NCBI RefSeq assembly: GCF_964275005.1
Contig: NC_092695.1
Span: forward strand, 8,337,832-8,401,831
Direction of reading: 5' to 3'
Length of the DNA: 64,000 nucleotides
Source: Diadema setosum
Lineage: Eukaryota; Echinodermata; Echinoidea; Diadematoida; Diadematidae
A program made the position numbers and the translations under genes. The notes under the pieces are model-generated. The model worked only from the letters and a program-made list of their open reading frames with translations, was not told the origin of the DNA and ran no database searches. The stretch's first letter is position 1, and every line of letters starts with the position of its first letter. Shown piece by piece: positions 23,467 to 37,249 of this stretch.

Positions 23467-24431
23467 TTAGCACTGGAATTAGTCTTAAACACTACACAAT
23501 GAAGCGTGGGGTGCTTGTTTGGGGTGGACATCGCATTTGTTGCTGTTATTCTTCTGATAGTAGGCTATTATGGAATGGGTGAGCTGTCGTCCCTTCCCCT
23601 TTTCTGGCGAAAAATCGACCATGTGAAAAAAAAGAGAGCAGGAATTCCTGATAGCCGTACTGTTGCCGCGGCATAATATGTATCATCGTTGTTGCCACTT
23701 CCACGTGCTATTTCCTACATTATGACATTCCATGGAGTTTCATAGTTTGTTTTGCACAGTTGCAGATTACGAAGCAAGTAAAAAGCTTATGCGTAACTGG
23801 AACATATGTATCTCGACAAGTTTCTCTGTATCAATTTTGGTAAAACTGCGTGTATTCGTATACATGTATCAATATTTCAGACAAGCGAGACTTTAAAACT
23901 AGCAAATTTGCCCGAATATGATGCTCATTGATTAGTTTGCAGGCACATTTCATTTTGTTCTGAGGGCATTTTATCTGCTTTAGAGTTCTTAATTTTGATT
24001 TACCTTACTTTTTAATTTGAGTCCTTATGACGCTGATTATACTGTCACAACTACCAAACAAGTGACATAAATATTGCAGTGATGATTGAGCTTTAGTAAA
24101 ATGCTTCCATGTCCATCTAATATCAAATGATGACGGTACGTGTATTTGCATAAAAATATATCATTTCATCTGTGCGAAAGGCGTTGAGAACATTAAATAT
24201 TTTGTTAGTATATAAAGAAAAGTAGTCAAAGAGTCATTCTAATAATAATGTGGTCATCGAGTGACGATGAATAAAATTTTCTTGATACATTCATGTCACA
24301 TAAGCTTCATTTAATTTCTGGTTATATCGGTCGTTGTTTAGTTGGAATATATTTGAATTACCATCTTGTTTGACTGACTCATCGAACATTGTACATGTAC
24401 TTGATAGCATGGACGTTGTCTTCACGGTTAC

Positions 24432-24640
24432 AGCTCGTTATTCCGAAGGTTCGTTATTCCGAATTTCATTTTCGGATTAACAAATCTCCGGAATAACGAA
24501 TCTTCGGAATATTGCCATAAATGTTCGGATTAACGAACCCTTTTTCATTTTCGGATTAACGAACCTCTAGGTATAGGGAATTTGTGTGTTTCGGATTAAC
24601 GAACCTTCGGAATAGCGAACCTTCGGAATAACGAACAGCA
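24432..24640. mobile_element. MITE with TTCGTTATTCCGAA termini
   Basis: The left end CGTTATTCCGAAGGTTCG is mirrored by CGAACCTTCGGAATAACG at the right. Several internal copies of TTCGGATTAACGAACC lie between. Related fragments occur at about 53085-53206 and 54285-54325, where another transposon has landed between them. Confidence 0.75.
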
Positions 24641-25191
24641 CCCGTCTTCACGACAGTGAGATCACCAGGTGAGAAAAGTATATTCTTCTCTCACATTCAG
24701 GGCATACGAAGATCCCAATAATTTTTGGTCATGCATTGTATTTATTTTTCAAGATTCGTTATTTTTCCCCTTTTTAGGCTGGAGTCAATCTTAATGTGCG
24801 TTTCGGTAACAAAGATTCGCTGGTTGAAAATCACCTATACCTCACTACAAAATAATATGCAGAAATACAGACCTTCGCCTACACTCGTATATAGCTCCAT
24901 CATCAGTATCTCAGTACAGAAACAAGTTACAACGATTTCGACAACTTTCAGAAGTGATTGCGTACTAGAAAGAAACAAGTTACTTTGTTTTATACAACTC
25001 TTAAAAATTGCTGAACACTAGATAGAAAGGATTATTGCAATTTCGACAATTTCAGAATACGTTAAAAACCAGTAAAAGTCTATAGAAGGTAGACATCACA
25101 AATATGGGATTTATAGAGAGGAAATCACAAATAGTCATGGGATTTAAAGAGAGTATACCATCACATGTCGTGATATTGATACTTTATCTAC

Positions 25192-28100
25192 CTGAGGTTT
25201 GTGAACTTGATGCTGTGGAAGAATCATCATCTGAGTGTGTGATGTGATCTGGTTCCATTATCTCAGGTACTGCCTCCTCAACAGCGGCACTCGCTACATC
25301 AAAGTGCACTTCGGTAACAGGCTGCGGTGGATCACTGGTGTTCGTTGTTACATCGCCCAGCACAGCGAATAGGTCATGGAGGTTGGTCGTGGCATCATTG
25401 GGGTCTTTATGTTCTTTTTGGACGACCTCATCAACATGGTTAATGTCTAAAGAATTGTAATATTTTAAGCGAGAAGGCGGCAAAACAGCAGAGACTGTTG
25501 ACTTTACTTCTTTCGTATGGTCAGATGGGGTTCTAACAAGAGCAAAAGTTCTTTCACCTTTGAAAGCCGAATCATCATCATAGTCGACATAGGTATAGAA
25601 GATATTGTCCCGACTGTCGTACATGCCGTAGGAATAATAGAACGGTTTCGTCATTAAGAATGCAATAGCTTCTCTCACCATTTCATCAGTGATCACCCTC
25701 TTGCCTGGGCAAGGTTTGCTGTCATCGACTTCGCTGATACCGTCGCCAAGTGGCGTTTCGCCATCCAGTGATTGTAAGAGTTCTCTGACACTGATTTGGT
25801 GATTTATTCCCTTCCCAGCATCTATGCGCACTATATCATCCTCAAGGTAGTTACGGGATTTATCAACGCAAGGTGGCGCTTCCGGTGAATTTGGCGAAGT
25901 GTTATTAACGTCCATGCTTTCCTCTCCGTTGTCTGTATCATCAATAGCTGGTCTTTTCTTTGGATCCTCTGTAGATGCAACTGGGGCATCTACTTCATCT
26001 TCAGATGCAAACTTTCTTTGGCATTCTTCCACGGTATCTAAAGTCTCAGCTGCAAAAACGTCGTCTGCATCAAACAAAGTCTTATTTTCTGGCGCAAACA
26101 GACAAGAATATGAAATTCTGCTACTTTCATCTGCTTTCACGGCCATGGGTGTGATGACATCCTCACTTATCTGATATTTTCTATCCCTTAATACGTCGGG
26201 CTCTTCATCAACACTTGCCATATTGAGATCCTCCAAAGTAGTCATGCATTCCAGCAAACCATCTTTGGGATCGACGGACGTATGGTCCTCCTCACTAGAA
26301 ACAACGGATAAATCCTCGCCTGTCAGAAATGTTAATACTTCAGAGAGGTCCCTTGGATTCATGGTTGATGCCTTGAGTGGAACGATGATTTCTGGGTCAG
26401 CTGTTTGGCTATCAGTTGGATACTCAGCATTTTCGTTAATGTTGGCAAAATCAGAAGCCTTAACTTCACTTGAATCATCAACATGTTCATCATGACCTGC
26501 TTTCACAGTCTGTTTTTCTTGACCATTCAATTCAAGTACGTCCTCTTCCGCATGATGGTCAAGTAATGGCTGGTCATTTGGTAACGTGGCTTCCGCTCCT
26601 CCAGCAGGATTGATTACATGATCATCTTTCTCAGTATTGGAGATATTGTCTTGTAACCGAGATATATCTCCTTGACTTATCGCCATATTACTTTCATCAT
26701 CATGGGCTGGACTAACTGCTTTATATCCCGATTCATCTTCTTTGCAAAAGGCAGGTGTAAGAGACTCGTCAACTGCATCATCGCTTAGAATATTGCTAGA
26801 ATTCTGAGTTTTATGGGGATCATCTTTTGATGTGACTAGGATATCTACTTCGTCTTCAGGTGCAATTGTTTCTTCTTCTTTGCTGTCAAAACTTTCGACA
26901 GCAAAATCGTCTTCTGCATCTTGGACAGTCGTTGAAATGTTCACATCTACATCAATGTTTTCATTTTCTGGTGCCAACAGAGAAGAAAGAGGAATTCTGC
27001 TACTTTCATCTGCCTTTGCGACCGTGACTGTGATGACATCCTCACTTATCTGATCGTTTTGATTCCGTACAGCGGGCTCTTCATCAACACTTGCCACATT
27101 GAGATCCTCCAAAGCAGTCATACATTCGAGTAAGCCATCTTTGGCATCAACGGACGAATGATTCTCCTCACCAGAAACAACTGGTATATCTTCCCCTGTC
27201 AGAGATGTCAATACTTCAGATAGGTCCCCTGGATTCATGGTTGAAGCCTTGAGTGGAACGATCAATTCTGGGTCGGTTGTTTGGCTGTGAGATGGATACT
27301 CAGCATTTTCGGATGTGTTAGCAAGATCGGATATACTAGGATCTGAAGCGTATATTTCGCTTGGTTCATAGCTCTGTATATCTGTTGGTGCGACCAGTAC
27401 CTCTTCATCATCTGATTCAACTCTGTCTTCTACTGTATCTATCTTAATTTCTGGGATAGCTAATTTGTTTTCGTGTATGTCATCGGTAAAGTCACTGACA
27501 CCATAAACAGCAAATTCAGTCTGTTGTCGCTCGGTGTTAGATGTTTCGTCCTCGCCATCGCCTTCACTGTACTGGCTCCTACAGCTTTCATTTTCAGCTA
27601 CATCTACATCATCAGCGGATTCTATGGAGTCTGGCTTCTCGAGCAATGCCTCTCTAGCTGCGATATCTTTACCAGCATCTTTGACGGTGTCAGCCTCGCT
27701 CGACGTCGTAGCCCCATCTGACTCCTCATCGACGTCCGCAATATCATCGTCCACAGCATTATTTACCATGGGAGCATTTGGAACGTCTTCAGATTGTACA
27801 ATGCCGTATGATGTGCTTAGGGTGGTTACACTAGTGCCGTCACTATCGAATGATTCACTCTCCCCAGCACGTGAAACGGATGATTCTTCAGGAGTTGAGA
27901 TTTCACTAACTATTCGTTCGTGTGTCACATCAGTCTCATTCCTATCAACGTTCACTTGTGATGAATCTGGTGTTCGCATCCCATCTTCATCGTCCTTTAT
28001 ACTGTCACCAAAAGGCACACCGTTTCTTTCGTCGTTCTGCTCTGCAGAAGGTTTTGCATTATCTCGTTTGATGTCTGTGTCACCTTCAGACATTGGTGAA

Positions 28101-28568
28101 GCATCATGGCGATCCTGGTCGACCTCGCATAATCTCGTCGGTGACGGCGAACTTTCTTCTCGCGGGTCGGACATTTTCGTCGTATAATCTACAACGGCAC
28201 TGTCGATGGCACTGTTGACAATCGCACGGGCCAAATCCTGATATATTTGCTCTTCACTGCGGCTTTCATTCTTGACAGAACAACTTTCATCAGCGGACCC
28301 TCTGTCAGACGCATGTGGCAAGGTTTCGCTTACATCTGCATACTCGTCACAGCTACCCTCACTCTCGCTCCCGACGGACGTGCTGGCCTCCACAAAGAGC
28401 TGTTCCCTCTGCTCATTTGCGTTCTCATCCTCCGGCTTACTGAGATCTTTGTGGCTGGGGACATCGGGTTGCTCCGGTAAGGTGTCGAGGGATCGTTGAC
28501 CTCTGGACGTCGACTTGTCAGGGTTGTCGATGTCGGTGCCGAATTCGTCCTCGTCTGACTCGCCGTTT
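25192..28568 (-). CDS. Acidic-tail gene, giant exon 4
   Basis: Gene-level entry. A single 3377-base exon gives 1125 uninterrupted codons (about residues 176-1300 of a predicted 1898). It is very rich in Asp, Glu and Ser and poor in hydrophobic residues, and is predicted to be largely disordered. The acceptor TTCACAG precedes AAACGGCGAG and the donor is TCAG|GTAGAT. It contains an internal duplication of about 180 residues (copies at about 26800-27335 and 25950-26460). Three copies of a short FA[VL] motif also occur (FAVYGVSDFTDD, FALVRTPSDHTK, FAVLGDVTTNTSD). With exons 1-2 it would be a two-pass membrane protein with a huge cytosolic acidic tail; with the alternative first exon at 48555 it would be soluble. 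I do not recognise the family. The length of open frame and exact exon joins make it a real gene. Confidence 0.88.
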
Positions 28569-31500
28569 CTGTGAATTTCGAAAGACAAAAATAGCCACAG
28601 GAAATAATGACCACTGCGGAAGAAATAAATAACAATGAACATGTAGACATGTTGATCAAAACAAAAGTAAGGTTAACTTCTTGAATTCTTTATAGTCATC
28701 ATTCTTGAAAGTCAATGAAAATAATTGAAACATTTCAAAAAAAAAATTATCATGATAAAGATAATGAAGACTTTACTTTCTGCAAGACCACAGTGCTCGC
28801 TGATATTTCCAAAATATTGCATTAGATAGGCACCCTTTATTTGATTGACTCCGTCAATAGGTATTAAATTTCGATTCACGTATTTTTTGCATGTGCGCTT
28901 GAATTGAATTGCACAACAAGATACGAAATGAAAGCGATGTTTTGTGCATACTCTACTTTCAGGTAGATATTCTACATCATGCTCAGACTGCAGAGCGGAG
29001 CATAATGCAGCAGTGTCAGACAAGGCAAGCAGTCTTTAACAATAGAGTGGCGGCTATTCGAATGTTCGTGCTTACAAAATGGTTCAACACACCCACTATA
29101 CCTTCTCGTCGGTTGTATCTGCCTGTACAATGTAGTACAAAAAGATGGATGGTATAGCACTATTATATGGCTCGCGTTCCGCTATTTCCAAGCCTCCAAA
29201 TTGTACCAGCACGGGTAGAGGACTTTGGACTTGTCCTCATTATCATACACATAGTAAGAGTGATAAGGGGCTGTTTGTTCGGGGTACATAATAACCTGGA
29301 CTGCTTTGACATTACGTTTCTACACGTATACAGGCCTGTTTCAGCGCGTGCACACGTTCGCACGATTAACAAAAAACGTTAAAGTGACATTTGCTCAAAG
29401 TTCTAGGTAACCAGCAGCATTGATTCGGAAATAACTGAGTATAAATCTCAATCAAGTGTCTCTCAACAATCTGAATTAACAACACTTCAAAACATTTAAA
29501 TTGCTATTGAAATTTTGAAGCAGTCGACCATTAAAGTTAGCGAAAAAAATCCAGCCCACAAAAGTGGTAAAGATTGAAGATCAGTCGTGATTCCAAAGGA
29601 GGGCCTATTAACATTGGGATAAATTTCCTCTCGGCGTTGGAGGAAAAATACAAATGATGGAACGAGTCATTTGATCTTCAAAAGATCTGAATCGACTTCA
29701 GTAACATCGAAAGCGAGTCTTGTCTTTACGAAATGAATTGTGTCATTTTCTTTTTGACGTACTACCAAGTTTACCCTAAGTCAAACGAGTGAAACTGATT
29801 AAGTTAGAATTGCATCTATTCAAGACGAAAATACTGAATTCATGGCACAGCATTTTCTTCATGATGCTGCAGCTCATAATACCAATAATGTAATTCAAAA
29901 TAAGACAAAGTAAATTTTTGAAATGCACAATACACATCACAGTTTCAAGCACTGAAGTAAACACCACGTCTTGATGCTAATACTTCTGATTGTATTCATA
30001 TTTCGTAATTTATATCAGCATAAAACATACTTGGTAAGTATTCATATACTTCAAGACTGAAAACTATGAAGTTTCTGGTATCTCTATTGGCACACACCTA
30101 TAAACGACAGGTATCAGCGCCTTTATTGTTTTTATCACCTAAATGGCTATATACGTCATTTCAAGATATACATAGGATCCATACTTCTGAACTGAAATTT
30201 GCTGTTTAAATTGGATTTGAGGGCTGAAAATATTATCATATGAGTTTGCATGAATAGATAACTACAGTGTGTGTAAGTACAATATTTCCCGCATATTATT
30301 GTGGCATTGAACTATGACGAGTTCCCCTGTATAATTCAGGACAACAATTGTGGTGCTATATCCTAATATGCACACAACAATGCATTACTTTATACTTGTT
30401 TGTTTGCAACCAAGAAAAATGGCGTAGGTGTCCTTTGGTCTGACTCAAGCATAGTACGTTATTTAGTGGTAAAGGAGTTTGCCCTGTGTATCATGCGCTA
30501 ATAACAGATGGAGTCAGTGAATTATAGCGCGCTCTTTATGCCTAACAGACCTTTGGTATTTGCTGTTCAGGGTAAGAGTGCATTCTTTGGGTCACATGAG
30601 TTGTATCTATTTTCTCTTATCCAGCAACCAGAAATTCCTGTATTGACATTTTCATAAAGCGATAAACCGCAGATTTCGACATAGGCCTACTATAAAGCAC
30701 AAACTCGAATGTCAAATAAAGGTGTGTTTCTCACAAACAGCATTTCCGCTATTTACAGATGTACAAATCAAAACAGAATGCGAAATCGTAAAACCCAGTG
30801 ACTATACTCTGGCGTACTGGTTAAGGAAGACAATTGAGTCGCAATGGGATCTTCATCACATACCAGAAATGGTGGCTCCCGTGACCGAACCACACAAATT
30901 AGTGAAGAATAAAAATGAGAATAAATGGAAAACATGATAGGCCTGAATAGCAATGCATTCCCGCCGGTTTATAGGTTGTTCTCTTTTCGTTAAACTAGAA
31001 CCCTGATTCCGATGGCGTGAATAGAAACACGTGAGGTGTGATGGGGAAATCTTGACGGTTGGCGGGAAGCATGGTGAGCATGAGTTGAAGTGAGGAAAGT
31101 CTTGCCAGTCGATAAAGACGCCTGAAACTGACTCATCCTTCTTTTTCGCTCATAATTCTAGAAATATGAGCTCAGCAGCAGCATAATGATGTAGTTTGGT
31201 AATAAAACACACGTCCCCGTGCAATAACGTATGCTTGGGTGATACATGGAGGTAGCTTGTGCACTGCATGTTGGTACTCACCAAGCTTTTATGATGCTGT
31301 AGCCTGCCAATTAGACAGCTATTGTTATCGTAGCTCTCAAGACGTATTAATTCCTTGATAATGGCGCATAAAGAAGATAAACACCGGATCAAGCATCTGT
31401 CTTGTATCTTGTAGTAAATTGCACAGTTATATTTGAGCAACTGACAGTACTGCCGAGATAGGTCCTCAAAAGCTTAGCTATATACGACTCACAATATTCA

Positions 31501-32687
31501 CTTTCAATTCACTTCTGCGGAGCTGTTGCATGAAAGCTCAAATAGAAAGAAAGGATTAGGCCTAACTGGACGATCCATTCTGAACGTAAAATCACAACAA
31601 AAACCTCACGAAACTGGACAATACCAAGCAAACACACATAAGGAAATCTGCTGCTGAAAACCTGTGGCTTACTCTACAGCGAAGAAAGACGGCCTCTTCA
31701 CAGAGCGCTGTAGTACAATGTTGCACACGGTGTAGCAAACGATCGATGTTTGCCAATTATTTCATAATCGCCTTGAACCTGCTCAACGATGATAGGCTCA
31801 TTTCAGGCTCCAGAAAATTGTAAATAATTACGGAGGGAGAACTAAATTGTACCATGAAGCGCAAGCGTACCCTCGTTTGTTAAACAAAACAAAACCACCC
31901 CCCCCCCCAAATTGAAGCAGAAGTGGGCTTTTCATAGTTTGATGTGTTTCCTTCGAAGCATGTACATCATTACATTTTTTTTTTTTTTTTTTGGGGGGGG
32001 GGGGGTAATAAATTATATCGAGTACCTGATTTCATTTGAGAAATTATGATTTAGAAAACTTGATCAAATCCGAGGATAAAGTAGATGTAGGCCTATGTCC
32101 GATGGCTAGACAAGGTGATGTGCTACTTTTGACGCCTATAGTGCATACTTAAGATTGAATCGTGATAGGCTGCACCAGATAAGTACAATTAACACTGCAT
32201 ATCATTCGCATTTGTAAAATATTCAATGGATTCAACAATCTTTCATTAGCGAATATACCTTCACTCTATATGTACCGAATTGTTTTTATCAGTTCATTCA
32301 TACAATCAACGATTTCCTAAGTAAATTTGTGATCTATAGTCAAAATACTGTTTTCCACGGTATAGTGGTGCATCAATACAGGCATCAAGGAGGGAGGTTG
32401 AATATCAGTAAACTCAGCAGAGTTGTATATGCACTGATATCCATCTCTGTGCCTAATGGCAGACCGTAAGATGTTAGTCTATAGCATTTAGGTTCTCTTG
32501 GGCTTCCAGTGCGATTTCAATTCACGTTGATTTCGGTTTTGATAATTAGAGTAAAATCAAACGAACAGAATGGTCGAGGTTTCAGCAATATCGAAACTAA
32601 AATGAGGATGTTTTACATGGTTTCATAAAACGGGAATATCAGTCAGCCACTATGCAAAATTAGCAAATGCAAAGTCCTAAAGTTTAC
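28569..32687. other. Intron 3 of the acidic-tail gene
   Basis: Bounded by the donor GTAAAC of the 32-base exon and the acceptor TTCACAG of exon 4. AT-rich. A poly-T/poly-G junction lies at 31975-32006 and a poly-C run near 31900. Short frames at 28712-29400 and 30722-31440 show no family resemblance and are left uncalled. Confidence 0.6.
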
Positions 32688-32719
32688 CTCCTTTGTCTTA
32701 GAAATAAAACCGAATCGAA
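32688..32719 (-). CDS. Acidic-tail gene, candidate 32-base micro-exon 3
   Basis: Preceded on the minus strand by a pyrimidine-rich acceptor (TTTTCCCCCGATTAAATTCAG) and followed by donor GGAG|GTAAAC. It encodes FDSVLFLRQR plus a split Arg. It enters in phase 0 from exon 2 and leaves in phase 2, which is exactly what exon 4 needs. Exon 2 cannot join exon 4 in frame without such an exon. It was found by looking for a phase-correct exon, so chance is not excluded. Confidence 0.45.
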
Positions 32720-33846
32720 CTGAATTTAATCGGGGGAAAATAAACTCAATTTTGTTGTTGTCGCTTGAACTTATTACATCGACCATTTTAGCATACATGT
32801 AACACTTGTGCTGCGAAATTCCCCTCTTGCTGCAACAAAGGAATATGTGCCAAAGAAAATAAGAGCATTTTGAAAATGCAGTGACCCAAAGTAATGCAAG
32901 GCAAGAATTGGAAGATTCGTCCTCGCAGAAACGTTTTGTTATGAGTCAGCCTGCGTGTTTCATTTGAGCTCGTGCAGACAAAGAATTACTTCATATTAAA
33001 GTGAGATTGTTTTTTTTTTTCCTCTCCACAATAGAAAACGTGAGTGATGTGGGGAAACTTGTTAAGTTCCGCTCAATACGGTAAACGTAGACTACAGGAG
33101 TCCACATACCCTATAGCGATAACGGCGAATCTTGAACCAAAATCTCACTGGGACTGCTTAACCCCTTGTGTGCTTTGGTGCCAATTGACATAGAAAACCC
33201 TATGATGTTGTACACACTGTCCACAGTCCCTGATACAGAAAGGGGTATCACGACAACGCTCCTTGGTAGTTTTAGTTTGACACTCCATCTTTCTACGCAT
33301 GTAAAACTTTTTTTGTTCTTTTTTAATAATTAACACCTTTCTTAGTTAAACACGGCTACAAAACTCTAAATTTTGTGAAATCAAGCAGTATAATAAAAGC
33401 GACCTAACAAAATAAAATGTATAATCTGAGCTGAGCTGAGGGTTGACCACAACGATCATGATGCCATATTGGCAGTCACATGATTTTTATGGTTTCACAG
33501 AGGATGCTGCGTGATGGTACTGTAATCCGTCATACCTTTTATCTCAATTTATTCATGCCTCCGTATAGTGTCAGAATTGACTTTGATATAGGGCCTACAT
33601 GGATTCAGTACAGTTTAGAAATATATATGTTTCGAAAATGCCGATTCAATGGCCATAAGATACGACCTCACATCAAATTATTGTACTTGGGAGCACTGTG
33701 CCATCACGTCGAAGAGAATATATTCTAACATTTAGTTTTAATCATGATGAATCCCATCTAACAAACTTCATATGAGAACGTGCACCTCATCTTTAGTACA
33801 GGATTTACCATCATCACTATAGTAAACCATAAGAGTAGGATTATAC

Positions 33847-34168
33847 CCACTTGACCGCCTCTTTCTCATTTTCCTCTCCGCTAATCTCACGCAGTCCTGA
33901 TAGTCGATCGTACACGACGCCGACAACGAGACTGGGAAACAAATTACTGACGATCAGCAACCAGGTCGCAAAGTTTTCCATGGTGGATCTCCCTTCTTCT
34001 TCGGTTTCTCCGTCATCGGACTCGATGTCGCCTTTCCAGCCTGAAGCATCCCCAGTCGCCGACACATCATCGCCCATGCTGGCTTCAACATAGCTGCAAT
34101 TCTCGTCACATCTAGATAATGTTCTTCGCTGGTATTCAAATGACTTGTACAGACAGTTTACATCTCGA
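33847..34168 (-). CDS. Acidic-tail gene, exon 2 (second membrane segment)
   Basis: Encodes 107 residues. The first part has four cysteines (..VNCLYKSF.., ..RCDENCSY..). An acidic linker follows, then the hydrophobic stretch FATWLLIVSNLFPSLVVGVVY, a likely transmembrane helix at about residues 123-143, and a charged tail. The donor would be TGG|GTATAA, which is weak. The 5' border is uncertain. AGAG|T at 34169 and GCAG|C at 34096 are both phase-compatible with exon 1, and the shorter choice would remove the cysteine-containing segment. Neither has an ideal pyrimidine tract. The coding nature of 33847-34095 is the better supported part. Confidence 0.6.
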
Positions 34169-37100
34169 CTCTATAACTTCTGACTCGCCGTAGCAACCGT
34201 CTGGGAGGTAGTTGTCAGATCATTTAGGTCCTATTTGTCAATTCGCTGGACAGGTAACTTGATGGATGGTTTGTAATTCCTATTCGATGGGTATACTTTG
34301 TTGGCGTGACATTTTCGTATTGTTTTGTTTGAAATAACCAAGGATGGACACTCATAAGTCTCGAAAGTATTCCAACCAGTAGAAGTACTGTAGCTTGCTA
34401 TGTGCATTACTGACACAAAGTTGAAAATGTTCAACTTTTTGAAAAAAAAAAAAACCAAATTGAGAAATCATTAATTTTGAATCACGTTGGCCTTATTATC
34501 ACAAACTGAATCCACTTTCCTCCTTGGCGGTATGGGTGCCATTTAGAGTTTTATGCAAATTCTCTGAAAACGGATTTACAGAAATCTTAAAAATATATCT
34601 TTAAAAAATCAGTTTACAAGGGCTTAGAATATTAAGTGGGCAAACTCATCATTTTGACGAAATGAGCAATGTCTTTGAAATCAAAGCAAGGGCCTTGACA
34701 TTCAATACATTGATTTTAAAGTAAACGTCTTCGATGGACTTTGAGAGGCAAACTTTTATAGGAGTTCATCGTTGTCCAGGCCTCTGCGTCCAGGTAGTTG
34801 GAATACAGCGCAAGACTCGTCAACTCGCCTCCCGTGGCAGCTTAGCAATGGGTTAATGATTAACAAATCCCAATAAGACCTATATTTACATCTACTAATC
34901 GCGTACTTCGCATTCCATTCTACAAAGTAAGATATAGTAACACGGGAACCCCACCCGGTCAAACCTTAGCTGGGCGCAAGTCGTGAGCTCACTCGTTAAT
35001 TATTTAGGTCACATTGTTTCTCGAAAGGTAAGTTCCACTCAGATTCAAGCTGGCTCGAATGGAAAGAATGAAATCTGACGAAAAGGAGAGTAACGTTTTT
35101 TGTTTTTTTTTAACTCGGGACAAAATAATATAAGGAAGGCATGGTGTTTATACGTTTAACACTTTCTGTGCCAGGTATTTTGGACAGAGTGTATAATGTT
35201 ATAAGGTTTTCTGTGCCCTTTTATTCGACACTTAAAACACAAAAAGGTTAACATTTATGTTTGAGAAACGATAATATCAGTAAACTGTTGCAATCATAAC
35301 GTGTTTTTGTTTTTGAAGACATACATAATTATGAAATGAGGAGACATTACTTGTTTGTACAAAGACTGAATAACACACAATAAGAGCTTTTCGTCAAGAA
35401 AGAAATGGAGTTGATATCATTTTGCATGCATGGTATGGGAGACTAGCAATACGACATCATCATTATATGTAATTTGCATTATTGTAAAATTCCATGGCTT
35501 TCTCATCTCAACTAAAACTATACCATCCCTTTAATGTGGGGTTACCTTTCACGTGTGAAACTGTATACGGGCAAGTTTGTTGATTGCAAATGGCTGAAAA
35601 ACATATCATTCTTCTCGTGCAAAGATGGGACAGTCACGAGGAATCGCTCAGGAATCAAACCAAGTTTAAAAGAAGACCATACACGACGATAAATCAAGTC
35701 TGCAGACGTCAAGGAATGCCATTAACACTATAACGGCAAATAATTGGTTCAAGCACCTGACAATCTCGCATTGTTAACACGTCTGGAGTTCCATGTCATA
35801 CAGAGGCAAATTCGCAGGAAAATCCCTAAAATGGCGCCATAAGAAGGCTGCAACAAGATATAAAAAATCATCTTCTGGGGGATGATTTTGCTTCTTTACT
35901 TCCTCCTCAATAGAGTGCCGAGGTGATGATGTCGAAGTCTTTTGTTATAGCTGGGGCTGGAACCAGGTGCGCGCATAAACACTTGGCCCAGGCGAGGTTG
36001 CTTAGAACCAGTTTCCATGGTGATGAAGGGCTATGACATCATACTTTGGTACTTCATTGCTGAGTAATTACAACTTACAGTGATTTGAAGACGAGGGTGT
36101 AGATAATTCTTCTTGAGAATTCGCTTTCAAAAAGAGAAGATTTAGTGAAGTCAACTCGAATATGGAGTGGAATTTCAATATTGACCCGTTTAGAAGTGAG
36201 TGCCTATTTCTAAATCGAGTGCAAAGGCGATGTTAATAAACTTCTCAAAGCCACTTGATATATCGCAAGTCGGCCTTCGATCAAGACATTGGCTAAGTCG
36301 AACAAAAATTCTAATCCCGGATGGATATAATATATGTTAGTTATGTCGTGTAAGTCGAAATTCACGTAAGTCGAATAATATTCACGGGTCCCTTTGGATC
36401 TGACTTTTTAGGCGAGGTTGACTTTATCTTCCAACTTAATCAATTTCTTCCGGAAACACGATAGGTTTGGTCCCAGATCTGTGGGGATTTAAAATTTAGT
36501 GACAACTGAGTTAACCTATGAAATAATGTCCAAATTGAAAAACAAAATATGAGTAAATTGATTTATACTTGAATGCTGTCTATCTTTCAAAGACACTGAG
36601 ATTCATCAAAGGCAAACTCTAGCACGGCTATAATACTAGTACTATAAGAGTAAACAGATTTTGGTCAATATTGACTGAAGATGACTCTTTAGTGATTGAT
36701 ATATGCGATAAGAATGGATGATCTGCATGTGTTGTGACGCGGTCTGTGGTGTGATGACTTCAAGAAACACCCCTTAAAAACATGGTACATATAGAATATC
36801 TGTGTGACAGATGTACCACCATACTAGTTAAGCCACACAAAGCATTCCACTTTGTAGTTACGCTGACATTAATTATTCTGCAAAAAACAAAAAATTGTTA
36901 ACAAGTTGGAAAGAGCTTGCAAAGATGGCGCGTAACATCTGACCTTACTTGCTTGCATGTGATAAGTCATATAAACAACCACGTTACTTGGACGGTGCTT
37001 GGAGTATGTATGGGAACTTCTATAAAGGCAGTCATGCGCTTGTGGTTATTATGTTGATATTTTATAGGCCCCTCTACCCTTTTGCAGCTATAATTGAAAA

Positions 37101-37213
37101 CCGCTGCGACAATTTTGATTTTGCCAATTTCGACATGCACATTGTTGGTGCGTCAACGTCATGCTAAGTTCTGTCCCTTGCAATCAGCGTTCTCATAATT
37201 GAGTAAAACGGGA

Positions 37214-37215
<2 letters not shown>

Positions 37216-37246
<31 letters not shown>
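37216..37246. repeat. (GA)n microsatellite
   Basis: About fifteen AG dinucleotides followed by a G run. Confidence 0.95.

Positions 37247-37249
<3 letters not shown>

Larger units (their letters stand above)
23305..25191. other. Intron 4 of the acidic-tail gene
   Basis: Bounded by donor GTAGAT (25186-25191) and acceptor CTTGTCAAG (ending at 23305). Contains a (TAAA)n tract at 23404-23463 and the inverted-repeat element at 24432-24640; otherwise no features. Confidence 0.75.

Noticed and set aside
27534..28187. 217-codon plus-strand open frame rich in Ser
   Set aside because: It is the antisense shadow of the Asp/Glu/Ser-rich giant exon on the minus strand.
33145..33336. Cysteine-containing minus-strand frame as an extra exon of the acidic-tail gene
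   Set aside because: Borders do not fit the required phases, and the pyrimidine and donor signals are poor.
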